A stretch of DNA of 64,000 nt from Unio delphinus (GCA_029339505.1 JAQISU010001239.1:3343501-3407500); one strand, 5' to 3'. Counted from the stretch's first letter, positions 21,909-34,002 are shown. Program-made: numbers and translations. Notes: generated by a model not told the origin, from the sequence alone.

Positions 21909-22617
21909 GTTTCATATAAAGACAAAAGCACCGCATACAAAGAAGTTTGCACATCATATAAGGACGAAAGCACATCACATAACGAAGTTTGCACATCATA
22001 TAAGGACTAAAGCACAGCATATAAAGAAGTTTGCACATCATACAAGGACTAAAGCACATCATATAAGGAAGTTTACACATCATATAAGGACGAAAGCACA
22101 GCATATAAAGAAGTTTACACATCATATAAGGATTAAAGCACATCACATAACGAAGTTTGCACATCATATACGTACAAATGCACATCATATAAAGAAGTTT
22201 ACACATCATATAAGGACTAAAGCACATCATATAACGAAGTTTGCACATCATATAAGTTCAAAAGCACATAATATAAAGAAGTTTGCACGTTATGTAAGTA
22301 CAAAAAAACAATATAATGAAGTTTGCACATCATATAAGAACGAAAGCATATTATATAAAGAAGTTTGCATATCATATAAAGACGAAAGCACGTCATATAA
22401 CGAAGTCTGCACATCATATAAGGACGAAAACAAAGCATATAAACATATAAGGACGTTTAAGCACATCATATAAAGAAGTTTGCACATCATGTAAATACAA
22501 AAGCACATCGTATAAAGAATTTTGCACGTCATGTAAGTACAGAAGCACAATATAATGAAGTTTGCACATCATATAAGTACAAAAGCACATCAAATAAAGA
22601 AGTTTGCACATTATATA
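21909..22617. repeat. 42-bp minisatellite
   Basis: About 17 copies of a 42-bp unit made of two half units, GAAGTTTGCACATCATATAA and a variant containing AAAGCACATCATATAA. As the period is a multiple of three, both strands stay open over long stretches and give artificial repeat proteins (plus strand HHIRTKAHHI-like, minus strand YMMCKL-like). Not a gene. Confidence 0.85.
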
Positions 22618-23127
22618 ATAAGAATTGTCATCTTAAGACAGTTCTGGAGTTCCATACTACATTACAATCATCATTTTACATGATGCAATTTGTCATAAAG
22701 CATGGACTAAGAGAACATTTTGGAGTTACGGTGTTGTAAGGCAAAATCTGTAAAATACAGAACAAAAATCAACAGCTGGAAAGATGTAACTTGCGATATA
22801 CCAAGTTTATAAATAGAATATTAACCCTTGTAATAACTGACTCAGCGTTTGCCATACGACAAACTACGAATGAATTCAGGGTTTGGCAAAACACAGCAAG
22901 ATACAGTGACGCAGAAGGAAAGTAGATCTAAGCACTTGCAACTAGCCCTTTACAGTTTGCATCAATGAAGAATACAATATACATGGATGGAATTATGAAT
23001 GTAGCACTTGCATGCAGCCATTTACAATAATGCTGAAAGAAATTAGCACTTGAACATGGCTACATACAGTTTGCATCAATGAATAATAAAATATACATGG
23101 ATAGAATTATGGCGGTATTCCCCCTCC
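22618..23127. other. Intergenic stretch with a local duplication
   Basis: No gene. Positions about 22935-23009 and 23047-23112 are an imperfect direct duplication (CAGTTTGCATCAATGAA, ATATACATGGATGGAATTAT). Confidence 0.5.
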
Positions 23128-23399
23128 ATAATCACTACAATGTCTGCTGTGTGGCAGTTTATAGTAATGTCTAGCACTGGGCCATCATGCTGCAGACATG
23201 TAGCATTATGTTCCACCTAGACACATTATTCTGAAACCAGGCCGACCAGTTCTAATACTATCCTCTTAATGCTGATTGCCTGGCGAGGTAGCTGTTAGTA
23301 CAACTTTTAAAAGTCTTTGGCATGACTCGGTCCTGGTTCAAACCCACGACCTCAAACATCTGAGGCGGATGCTCTAACCACTAGGCATCCAGAATGGTC
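23128..23399 (-). mobile_element. tRNA-derived SINE, family 1 (minus)
   Basis: Reverse-oriented copy: the minus strand starts with the tRNA-like head near 23399 (box A from TGGTTAGAGCATCCG, box B GGTTTGAACC) and contains the family body. It is diverged. A purine-rich GGAGGAGAAA-type low-complexity stretch follows at 23400-23560. Confidence 0.75.
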
Positions 23400-23689
23400 C
23401 CGGTGGAGAGAAGGCTTATAGAAGGTGGAAGAGAAGAAAAAGAAGAAGAGGAGGAGAAAAAGGAGAAGGAGGAGGCTGAGTATAGAGTAGTTGAGGATTA
23501 GAAGACAGTTAGAGAACGTCTGGAGGAAGAGGAAAATGAATTGGGAGGAATAGGAGAGAGGAATACACAGATGAGAAGAATACAAGGACAAGTGGAAATC
23601 TATCTCACACAACTATTCAAGTGATGCAATAGGTTATTACAGGATCGAGCGAAAGGATATTACTTGGGAAAGTAGAATCATTTGATTGT

Positions 23690-23890
23690 TGAATTGTTTT
23701 TAAACTGTTATTCGTTGAATTTCACTTGTTTGTATATTCAATCATTTAATCGTCTGCATTACTGAATGGGGGCTCGGAGCTTTACATCTATCTTTCACTA
23801 ATTTAACTTCCAACCAAAATCGATTTTGAGTGGGATTTCTATAATAATTTAACTAAAATATTGGGAGCACCCCACACCAACTATATTAAC
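23690..23890 (+). mobile_element. Gypsy-type LTR end/leader, partner of 34800-34985
   Basis: Shares with 34800-34985 a block including TGAATTTCAC, GGGGGCTCGGAGCTTT and TATTGGGAGCACCCCAC. TGGGGGCTCGGAGC could be a tRNA primer-binding site directly after an LTR. It precedes the gag remnant at 24.2 kb. Confidence 0.5.
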
Positions 23891-24236
23891 CCTCACAGCG
23901 GCGGCATCGTTCGAGATCTGCATTAGACATAAATATTATCTGTATGACCTAAATTATCATTTGTTGGAAGTATTAGTGAACAGTTGTGAGAGTTTTTTCA
24001 TCCTATGTATTTTGAACTGTTATAATTTTAACATGTGTATGTTATATTTTGATATTTGCATGCTTGGTAGATTTCAGTTACTTGTAGTAATTGTGAAGCA
24101 AATATCGGTGAAAATATCTTACCTGAGCGAAGTTAGTTGTTGTCAACAGGTAAGCATTGGGTTAGAAACGTGTAACATCTGTCAGTTGTTTAATAAGTCA
24201 AGGCAAGGCATCACTTCCTGTTAGAATCATCATAAT

Positions 24237-26100
24237 ATGTCTACAGAAAGAAAGATGATTAAAGAGTATCGCAATCACACCATGGACTCGGAGGATCTAG
24301 GAAGATCGCCTAGCAGCATTCATAGAAGAAAGAATCAAAGAATGGAAGGTCGGAAAAGTAGCTAAAAGAGAGCTGGAGCTGGCCAGAATAGAACCGGACA
24401 GAGAGACGACCGATTATCGACACCAAATGGTACAGATAAATATGTCGTGATTCAACGAAAAAGAACAAATCCATTGACGATTTTCTCGTGCAATATGAGA
24501 AAATGGGATGCGTTTATAAAATTCCCGAGCAACATTGGGCGATTAACATCTCAGCCTTTTTGTAAGGTGCATCTCGTGAAGTTCGCCATAACTTAGGTGA
24601 AGTAGAAAATGACGACTGCAGCTCTCTCAAGAAGGCCCTTCTTTGTCATTATCGGCTGACCGACGAAATGTACCTTAAACCTTTTCGGGATTTGACGAAA
24701 AATGCAGGTCCACACCCAAGTTCGAGGGTTATTTTAGAAGTGGACAAAGATGGCAGCAGTCGAATGATCGAATGACGGGTTATGCGAGGTTTTACTCAAG
24801 GAGCATGGCCTGAGTACTTACCGTCGCGAGTTGACAATATTCCTAACGAGAAAGAACACCGGACTCTCGAAGAGAAGCATGGCGGAGAGATACGAGCGGG
24901 CACACTCAAAGAGAGATTTTACGAGGGTACGGACCGACTAGGACCTGCTTAGTCGCACCGTATGGTTGAGAGAACCGGTTGTCTGTAACCATCAGGACGA
25001 CGAGAAGGTCGGAGGGGGATCTACAGAAAAGGATTCTACCCATAGACCAAGACAATTCTCACCCACAAAACGGGCCATGCAGGACGGTGAGGGCCGCTGA
25101 CTTATACAACTGCAAGCAAACGGGACATTTTGCAATGGAGTGTCACACGGGCAAGATGTAAACCATCAAGCCTAGCGTCCTCAACAGTCAACAGAGAAGG
25201 TGCCCCCCTTTAGTACGACATTGAGTGTAGCATTCTCATCGAGAAAAAGTATGTTAAGCCTGAGTACTATACAGGAGAGGTAATTGAGGTCCAGTACGCG
25301 AACAACTCGCATCTCCTTGGACCCCTGGCCAATAGATTTCCCTGACACGAATAGTTTTGCTAGTGTCTGTCATTGACCTCGTGAAAGGAAAAATTTGAAC
25401 TGCATGATTGGGTGGATTATCACATGATGTCATACTTGGGTGCCGTTATGTGTTGCTACAAGCGAACCCCAAAATGTGCACACCGACGCCGGTGAGTGTT
25501 ATGTAAATCAGGTCAAAGAGTTTACAGCCGAAACCGACGCTGATAGATGTTACGTCAACATCTGTCAGTAACGTACTTCCAGCCGATTTGAAGTAGCTGA
25601 AACAGGAATACGCAAATCTGACGAAGTTACATAAAACATTGCAGAAGGTACGGAGAAAGAAACTCCGAATGGTGTGGTGAAGTTCTTGTACAAGTTTGGA
25701 ATCTTGTCAGGAAAGGACACGAACACATTCAGCAAGTCGTCGTGCCAACGGAGAAGCGAGGTGACGTGTTGAAACGCGCACATGAAAGTCTTATGGGAGG
25801 AAACATGGGAATTGACAATACGCGTGATCGTCGTGTCAGGAAAATATATTGGCCAGGGGTCCAAGGAGATGTTAAGTGATTATGTCTCTCCTGTGACAAG
25901 TGTCAGAGAATGACACTGAAAACGGATCATCGACCCGTCCTCTTGGGGAATACATCCCTTATCGATGAACCCTTTCGACCCGTCGCAAAGGATTTGATCT
26001 GACTTATAAAACCCGCGTTGGCACAAAGCAATCGGTATTTTTCAACGGTCACAGATTACAATGCACGCTATTCAAACCAGTTACTGAAACAACTAAGCTC
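24237..26100 (+). pseudogene. Degenerate Gypsy retrotransposon lacking reverse transcriptase
   Basis: Gag trace from the ATG at about 24239. Further on, a nucleocapsid knuckle YNCKQTGHFAMECH at about 25105-25145, with the first Cys replaced by Leu. Then an integrase zinc region at about 25770-25920 (VLKRAHESLMGGN, IYWPGVQGDV, CDKCQRM) and the start of the integrase core (VTDYNARYSNQLLKQ at about 26050). Many stops and frameshifts. No RT or RNase H motif lies between knuckle and integrase, so several kilobases were deleted. It runs straight into the Polinton-like remnant at 26.2 kb. Confidence 0.65.
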
Positions 26101-26197
26101 CTGCTTCCTCAACTTGACAAGACAGCTGAATAAAACTGAAGAAACATCAAGAAGTTTACACGATTTCCTGGCCTCAACCAGTAAAACTTATTCCTAA

Positions 26198-26383
26198 AGA
26201 GAAAAAACTGATGAAGAAATAATCGAAGAATTACGCAATAAATTTATTGAAGATGCTTTTAAAGCTATCCATAAAACTGATCCTAATCCGTTTCCAGCTC
26301 TTGTTGTTACGACTTTTGAAAATAGAAAAAATGTTGAGGCCGACATATGGAAAATATATTTCCAGTCTACAACACTGGGCTGA
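26198..26383 (+). pseudogene. ORF fragment of a Polinton-like element
   Basis: Open 61 residues containing EEIIEELRNKFIEDAFKAIH and FPALVVTTFENRKNVEADIW, well-behaved protein-like sequence ended by TGA. Function not recognised. Same strand and close spacing to the next two remnants suggest one decayed element. Confidence 0.4.
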
Positions 26384-26480
26384 TGGTTTTATATATATTT
26401 ATATTTATTATATATTTATAAAATTGAAACTGACAAAAGTCGAATCGACGCAAGAAATTTATCGTATATAAGATTCATCG

Positions 26481-26810
26481 ATGCCGAAAATGAAAGAAAG
26501 AACAAAAACAGCAGAAACCATAGACAAAAAAATAATTTCATCCATTCAACAATTAATTGATAAATTCAAACCTGTAACGTATGAAAAAATTAAATATATG
26601 GATAATGGTCAATTAGCTAAATAAACCGAAGAAGATTCAAATGATTCGTCTGATACGTTACCAGAACATCACGCTTTGTATGAGACTGATTATCGTAAGA
26701 TGAAATGTAGAATTCGTCATAATAAGGGTAGTATTAGCAACAATGATCCAGATTTTATAAATTTTTCTGCAAAAGTAGATCAATTACAATACAAAGGGAG
26801 AAAAAGATGA
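26481..26810 (+). pseudogene. Small protein gene of a Polinton-like element with one stop
   Basis: One frame of 110 codons from ATG (26481) to TGA, with a single internal TAA after MDNGQLAK. The second half contains HALYETDYRKMKCRIRHNKG and DPDFINFSAKVDQL. Lys/Ile-rich and probably helical. It sits directly upstream of the packaging-ATPase remnant, the place where these elements often carry a small virion protein. No function assigned. Confidence 0.4.
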
Positions 26811-26959
26811 AGAATAGTACGATCCTCCTGGTGCTACTGGAAGCTGTATTCCAAGCACTGCTTGAAAAAGTGGTCTTGTTACCCGTAGGTGCTGATCTGG
26901 TTTTTGTTGTTTTTGTTGTTGTTGTTGTTGCTGTAGAGCCATATTATTTATTATATAAC

Positions 26960-27544
26960 ATGGATGTAATTGATTTTTCAGCGACAAGAAAACGAGAACC
27001 GGTAACAAGTCGTGCAGCGCTACCAAATTTTATCAGAATGAGTAAAATGCAACTGCTACTTAATATAATAATGAGATGGTTGAAATGATGGGATAAACTG
27101 TATTTAATAGCTCTCTCCGTTGATGATCAGCGATGCTACGAATTGTTAAAAGACTTTAATGAAAATGCAAAGGCGATAAATGAAGATGGTGATGATATTA
27201 TTAATTTTATCACTGATATTGGTGAAGCACCATCCGTGGATGACCTTGATGGATTTATTAATAATTTAGTTGTGTATGATGATGTAATGCTGGATAAACA
27301 ATCAAATCCGGCAAGAATATTTTCCCTAGGTAGGCATAAAAATACTGATCTGATTTATGTTACTCAGCGTTACACACAAGTTCCAAAAGTGGTCAGAGAT
27401 AACTGTAATGTTTTAGCTTTATTTACTGGAGTTGGTGCACATACCTTACGAAATATTCATCAGACTTGGTGTAGCGGAGATATGGATATAATTAAATTCA
27501 AAACTGCTTCCAGCAAGTACAGACTAATGCACACGGATTTGTAA
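26960..27544 (+). pseudogene. A32-like (FtsK/HerA-type) packaging ATPase remnant
   Basis: One reading frame of 194 codons with a single TGA (27086-27088). The Walker B strand is clear, NNLVVYDDVMLD, followed by a helix and sensor motif FSLGRHKNTDLIYVTQRYTQ and IRDN-like VVRDNCNVLALF, all diagnostic for the DNA-packaging ATPases of Polintons and related viruses. The Walker A position, just upstream of the stop, reads IRMSKMQLLLNII: only the Lys of GxxGxGK[ST] remains recognisable. So the enzyme cannot bind ATP normally, and the copy is dead. The upstream (GTT)n tract (about 26896-26934) makes an artificial poly-Val extension. Confidence 0.7.
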
Positions 27545-27620
27545 TGATAAATTACATGATCCTAGATCACGAAATCGAATCGGTCTTGATAAAATCTTCG
27601 GCTGAGAGACATATCTAATT

Positions 27621-27744
27621 TACAGCAGCAGAGAGGGCGTGATCTCGAAAAAATGTCATAAGGTAAATATCGCGCGCATAATCAAAACAAAAACAAACAC
27701 AAATAACATACGACGACAAACAAACAAAAAACAGTAACACAATT

Positions 27745-27824
<80 letters not shown>

Positions 27825-27928
27825 TAGTTAGAGACTTCGGTTTGTGTTATTAACGTTGTTTGTTTTCGTTTATATAAGAAGCCTTAGTTAAGCAAATGGG
27901 ACCTTGTACTATCAACCTCTCTGCTGTA
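27621..27928. repeat. Imperfect inverted repeat 3' of the ATPase remnant
   Basis: TACAGCAGCAGAGAGGGCG (27621-27639) pairs with CAACCTCTCTGCTGTA (27913-27928) allowing a 3-base bulge. The sequence resembles the pair at 1938/2146. A (CT)n tract at 27747-27822 lies between the arms. Confidence 0.35.
27747..27822. repeat. (CT)n microsatellite
   Basis: Perfect CT dinucleotide tract of about 76 bases. Confidence 0.95.
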
Positions 27929-28129
27929 TCTTGAAAACACAAGGGCTTAAAAATAGTGTTGACTATTTGTTCAAGATGTATAAAAAGACAGTACCATATT
28001 TGCTTGAAATAAATGGCGTTTTGATACATTTGGTCGATTAGGAATGCTATTTAAATTGTCTCTTCTTAGCTGATAATTATTTTACTTGTTCTTGGTATGA
28101 GTGAAATCTATAAGTGAATGTATGTGTGT

Positions 28130-28212
28130 GATTTGGATTTTTAACGTAGCTTTATGAATTTGTATATCATATCGCTATGATGTCTTCAGCGTGACAGTTT
28201 TTATTGATGTCT
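28130..28212 (-). mobile_element. 3' fragment of a family 1 SINE (minus)
   Basis: Begins GATTTTTAACGTAGCTTTA and continues CATATCGCTATGATGTCTTC, the reverse complement of the SINE tail and 3' body. The head is missing. Confidence 0.65.
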
Positions 28213-28242
28213 ATACCTTTTTTATTATAGAGACAGGATTTT

Positions 28243-28286
<44 letters not shown>
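28243..28286. repeat. (AC)n microsatellite
   Basis: Perfect AC tract. Confidence 0.95.
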
Positions 28287-28288
<2 letters not shown>

Positions 28289-28575
28289 AAACACAATCCG
28301 TGCGTTTCAAATGTTTCTCCAATAGAAAAAAAAAGAAATTAGCATTGTAAAACTACGGCCTTGTATAATGATTATATATCATACTGAGTAAGAAAGAGTC
28401 AGCGTTAAATGTTCCTACGTTTTTCCTTTATTTTCCACTCTAACATTGCCTCGTGTTCCAAACAGATTTAGAAGAATCTATAAAATTATTAGTTTCGTGT
28501 ATTCTATAAGTTTGTAACTGAGTGGTAAGTTCAAATGTCTTGAAGCATTATGACGCAAAAGGAAGAAATTGGTGC

Positions 28576-28705
28576 GAATTACGTTTTGGCTTACAGTGAA
28601 TTACGTTTTGGCTGACAGTGCTGACAGTGAATTACGTTTTGGCTGACAGTGCTGACAGTGAATTATGTTTTGGCTGACAGTGAATTACGTTTTGGCTGAC
28701 AGTGG
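28576..28705. repeat. 22-bp minisatellite with 9-bp insertions
   Basis: Five copies of GAATTACGTTTTGGCTGACA plus GT; two of the junctions carry an extra GCTGACAGT, itself the end of the unit, a sign of slippage. Confidence 0.85.
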
Positions 28706-28810
28706 TTATGATTTTCATGACTACCGTTACCTTTTTGCCCAAAAAAGTACATTATTTTGGTAAAATTTTGTTTTTGTTCACGTTGTACCACCTCTTACTT
28801 TAAAAATTCG

Positions 28811-28812
<2 letters not shown>

Positions 28813-28875
<63 letters not shown>
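28813..28875. repeat. (CT)n microsatellite
   Basis: Perfect CT tract of about 63 bases. Confidence 0.95.
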
Positions 28876-28878
<3 letters not shown>

Positions 28879-29280
28879 GAGCACCTACCTTTTTCCCCAC
28901 AATGCATGTAATTCTGATGTTCGTCCGATACTCGGGTTGGGTTTAGTCTAAATATGCCTTTGGTTCAAGGATTGGTTTAAGGATTGTTACATTCTTGGAC
29001 ATAGTTTCGTTAATCACAAATCTTTTCCTCATACTTACAGCATCGCGTTATGACATTTCAAATAATGTTTGGGATATTTATCCGTGTTGTGCAATTTATG
29101 AAAGAAATTTTTAAACTCTCAATTAAAGAAGAAAATTTGAGATGTTTGGTTAAAATGGTGCCTGTTTCGCTGGTAGACTGTTACTCGTCGCTACAATTAA
29201 TTAAATTATTTTTTCCATCTGTCATCTTTTAGTAATCCACTTTAAACACCTCTTTTTGTCATCGGTCATTATGTTTCCAT

Positions 29281-30087
29281 TGTTACGTATATTTGATATA
29301 AGTCATTTATATTTATTTTTAAATTTGTTTGTTTGTCAGATTCAAATTTGGCATTTTAAGTTTAAGATTCGTTCATTGGGGGGTGACCTGTACTCTACAG
29401 AATAAACACCAGGTGTTGACCTCATTTCTGACCTGGCTTCAGAGTTGTAAACAAACTTTTAAAATGATTGGTTGGTTCCAAGGACATTTTGGAACTTTGT
29501 ATAATTATCTTTCTATTTTTAGTTGGGTCATATGGTGGGTACGTGAGTTTTTGAACGTAAATTTGTTCTAAAAGATTCTAGAAGATCACGTTACCCCTTT
29601 CTTGTTTACATAAAAAAAGGTATATAGATTATGTTTTGAGAGCGAACTATTAAGTAGAACTTGGGCTTTTAGAATATTAAGTTGTGTTGTTTTGAGTTTT
29701 TTTTTAAATTACCTTGTATTGGAAATTGTTTCAATTCGTTTGGATCAAGAGGAAATATTTTGTTATTTATCTGGAAAAGAATTGTGCTCATAAAATTGTA
29801 TTACCAAGAACTGACTTCATCAAGTGCCATCGATCGTCTTCTGTCTTGGATACTTCTCTGGGATTCGAACTTGGAATTATTTGGATATTTTATTACCAGG
29901 ACTTTTGCAATTTCTCTAGTGGATAATATTTTGAATTATTTTTGGATTAATTTTGGAATTGATTCTTAAAACCGTAAGCTTATTCTTTCTTTTCTGGAAA
30001 ATATTGTGCTCAATAAATTAAGTTTTTACAAGCTTGTTATTTTCACTCTTTCTATGTTACTGTTTATTCGACCCTAAGCACGTAACA
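29281..30087 (+). mobile_element. Solo LTR (Gypsy-like), plus orientation
   Basis: Begins TGTTACGTAT and ends GCACGTAACA, the TG...CA ends with a 7-8 bp terminal inverted repeat typical of an LTR. It is flanked by the 4-bp repeat CCAT (29277-29280, 30088-30091). An AATAAA lies near its 3' end. It is homologous over its full length to the reverse complement of 30331-31172. No internal retroviral-type genes adjoin it. Confidence 0.8.
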
Positions 30088-30330
30088 CCATCTTCGCTTG
30101 CAATTCAGTGTCTCCGTTTTTTTAATGGATGGATGGATGTTGGTCATAGAACAAATAATTAAATTTGTTTAAAGCTATAAAGTAAATTCAGAGCAAGAGA
30201 CAGAATCGCCATCACCACCTGGAACATTAGAATTCTAGTGCAAATTGGAAGACTCCAAGAGTTGACACATGAGATGGAACACTACACATAGCACATTCTG
30301 GGACTCTGTGAAGTCAGATGGAAAGCCCTA

Positions 30331-31172
30331 TGTTACGTGCTTAGACTCGAATAAGCAACAACATATAAAGAAGTGAAAATAACAAGCATGTAAAATTTAA
30401 CAAACGATTTATTAAGTACAAATATTTTCAAAAAAGAATATTTTTTTTTTACGGTTTTAGAGAATCAAGTCCAAATATTAGTCCAAAAAGTATTCACAAT
30501 ATAATCCACTAGTGGAATTGTAAGAGTCCTGATAATAAAATGTCCTAATAGTTCCCGGTTCGAATCTTGACGATGTAATCCAAAATGGACGACGATGTCA
30601 CTTGATTTAGTCAGCTCTTGTTAATGAAAATCTATGAGCACATATTCTTTTCCAGATAAATAATAAAATAATTCCTCTTGCTCCAAACGAATTGACACAA
30701 TTTCCAGTACTCAAAAAGAAGACACAACTTAATATTATAAAAGCCTAACTTCTACTAAATATCTCGGTCCAAAACATCACTTATATACCTGTTTTTACGT
30801 AAACAAGAAAGGGGTCACGACCTTCCAGACTCTCTCAGAACAATCTCACGTTCAAGAAATCACGCAAACATTGTATGACCCAACCAAGTTAGAAAGATGT
30901 TTATACTTTACTCCATTTTGTCCTTGGAATCAACCAATCATTTTTAAAGTAAGGCTCTAAAGGCCTTGGAATCAACCAATCATTTTAGAAGCTTGTTTAC
31001 ACTCTGAAGCAAGGTCAGAAAATGAGGTTAACATCTGGTGTTTACTATGTAAAAGTACAGGTCACCCCTCTTTCAATGAACGAATCTATAAACTTAAAAT
31101 GCCAAATTTAAATCTAACAAACAAACAAAAATAAAAATAATTATAAATGACTTATATCAAATATACGTAACA
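30331..31172 (-). mobile_element. Solo LTR inserted in the non-LTR element
   Basis: Same family as 29281-30087 but reversed. Ends TGTTACGTGC and ATACGTAACA, flanked by 4-bp CCTA on both sides (30327-30330, 31173-31176). The host reading frame of the endonuclease continues across the insertion. It carries an internal duplication of a motif AAATGATTGGTTGATTCCAA absent from the first copy. Confidence 0.85.
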
Positions 31173-33237
31173 CCTAAGAGAACACCAGACTGAAGATTGG
31201 CATATATTGTACAACTGTGGAGAGTTGGACAAGTGCATAAATTGCGTAGGCTTCCTTGTAAACAAAGCGATCAAGAAATCTGTGTTTGAATGTCGCCCCA
31301 TATCTATCAGAATCATCTCCATTCATCTGAAAGCATATTCATTTAGCATCACAATTATTCAAGTCTATGCTCCTACTATTGATCATGATGATGAACAAAT
31401 AGAGGAGCTTTACAACAAAATCCAGGGTATTATAAACATTTTAAGTAAAATAGACATCCATATCATCCAATGAGACTGGAATGCCAAATATGGCAAAGAT
31501 GCTCTAAAAGATTATGATGATCATTGTGGACCTTCTTGCAATGATCTTACTAATGAAAGAGGGAGACGGCTGCTCGAGTTCGCAAGCTACAATAATTTGC
31601 TACTAGCCAACACCATGTGCCAATAAAGCTTCACGATCCTGGACATGGCACGCACCAGATGGAACCCATCATAACCAGATCGACTATATACTGGATCAGA
31701 ACCGTTTCCGATCTGGCATCAATGAGCAAAACCTAGAACGTTCCCAGGTGCTGATGTGGGGAGTGATCACGACCTCGTCATTATGAGCTTCCGAGTGAGC
31801 CTGAAGAAAATTTACAAACCAAAGAAAATCAGGCTCAAATTCAACATTGAACAACTGAAGGACTCTAACATCTGCAAACCATTCCAAGCCACAATTGGAG
31901 GAAAATTTGCTCAACTCCTTGTGATAGATGTTGATGACAGACACTTTTAACACTGTCATGACAACAGCTGCCAAGGACATCATTGGCCTAGATTGCCCAA
32001 AGAAAAACCTGGGTTACATAGGAGATTTTGAATATTTGTGATGCTAGAAGAGACCTCAAAAACACCAGACACACAACAGGGGCAATGGAGTACCAAAAAT
32101 TATACAAGAATGTCAGAAAAAACTTGAAGAAAGCGAAATAAGATTGGATTGGACAAAATTGCACAGAAATAGAGAGCAGTCTGATAAAGAATAACAACAA
32201 AAGGCATTCCAAATTGGGAAAGATCTCACCAGACAAAAGCAACCAAGAACCAGTACCATTTAAGACGAAAATAAAAAATTATTCGCATAAACAAGTGACA
32301 TAAAGATGGACTGATTAGTGTGAAGAACTCTACAGCCATCCGTCCACATGAGACCCAGAGGTGCTTGAAGTTTCAAACTCCACAAATGATGATGATTTCC
32401 CCATTCTCAAAGAAAAGGTGGTGTCAGCAATAAGAGCACAGAAGAACGGAAATGCAGCTGTAGTAGACAACATCCCAGCTGAACTTATCAAAAATGGGGG
32501 TATCAGTGATAGAGCTACTTACAAAAATATGCAACAAGATCAGGCAGACAGGTGAATGGCCAACGCAGTGGACCCAGTCACTGATTATAACACCCCAAAA
32601 AAGGCAATCTCCAGCTGTGCCAAAATTACAGAACTATCAGTTTGATCAGTCATGCTAGTAAGGTGATGCTGAAGATCATCTTGAACAAACTGAACCTACA
32701 AGCAGAAGAAATAATTGCTGAAGAATATGCTGGATTCCTGAGTGGAAGACGCACAACAGCAACATAACAAATATTCAAGTTTAGGATTGTGTGTGAAAAG
32801 TACTCGCAACATCAACAAGACATCTATCATGCGTTCATACATTTCAAAAATGCTTTTGACAGAGTGTGGCATAAAGTATTGTGGGCAATAATGAAGAAGT
32901 TGACCAATACCATCAAGTAACTCTACGCCAAGGCTTCTAGTGCAGTATTTTGATCAAGGTTCTGTGTGTGTGTGTGTGGGGGGGGGGGGGGTAACTGGTT
33001 CAAGACACTGTCTCCTGTCACCCACACTTTTCAACATGTACTTAGAGCACATCATGAGCGAAGTCCTGAAAAACCACTGTGGGACAGTTAGCATTGGAGG
33101 GCGTAACATCACCAACCTCCGCTTTGCAGACGACATTGATGGACTGGCAGGCACTGAAGACGAGCTTGCCACCTTAGTGAAACATCTTCTAGATTTTACA
33201 TGGAGATAAGAGCCGAGAATACAAAGCTGATGACAAA

Positions 33238-33423
33238 TAGTGGCAACCGAATCTCAACCAAGATAAAAGTCAGAGGACAGGAACTGGAAACAGTGGGCCA
33301 GTTCAAATATCTTAGTTCCATAATCACCTATAGTGGCAACCGAATCTCAACCAAGATAAAAGTCAGAGGACAGGAACTGGAAACAGTGGGCCAGTTCAAA
33401 TATCTTAGTTCCATAATCACCGA
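33238..33423. repeat. 93-bp in-frame tandem duplication in the RT ORF
   Basis: Two almost identical 93-bp units (starting TAGTGGCAACCGAATCTCAA at 33238 and 33331), equal to 31 codons, so the reading frame continues through both. Confidence 0.9.
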
Positions 33424-34002
33424 AAAGGGATCAAGAGCATAAATCTTTTCATGACCGGCACAAACCACGGCATCTATGTTAATGCTAAGATCCATCTTGA
33501 GAGACAAGACTATAATATATATGTCTGAAAACTAAAATCAGACTATTGAGAGCACTATTCATCTCAATCGTTTTGTATTCATGTGAGGCCTGGATCCTGA
33601 CAGCAGAATTACAATGAAGAATTCGTGCACTTGAAATGAGATGCTACAGAACTCTCCTTGGCATCTCTTACATAGACCACATCTCAAATAAAGAAATGCG
33701 TAACACCATCAGGTATAAAGTAGGTTATTATGAAAACCTCCTCACCACTGTCAAAAAGAGAAAGCTGAAATGGTATGGCCATGTCACTAGAGCCAATAGC
33801 CTGTCCACAACAGTACTGCAGGGCAGCGTCCAGGGTGACAGAAGGAGAGGTAGACAGAGAAAAAAGTGGACTGACAACATCACAGAATGGACCAGAAAAG
33901 GTTTTGCGGAGACGCAAGCATAGCACGTGATAGAGACAAGTGAAGGGATCTGGTCAGATATTCATCAGCACAGTGCCTCAGTGACCACACTAGGTCAAGA
34001 GA

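Noticed and set aside
21793..22473. 226-residue ORF rich in His/Lys
   Set aside because: It is the translation of the 42-bp minisatellite; the opposite strand is equally open.
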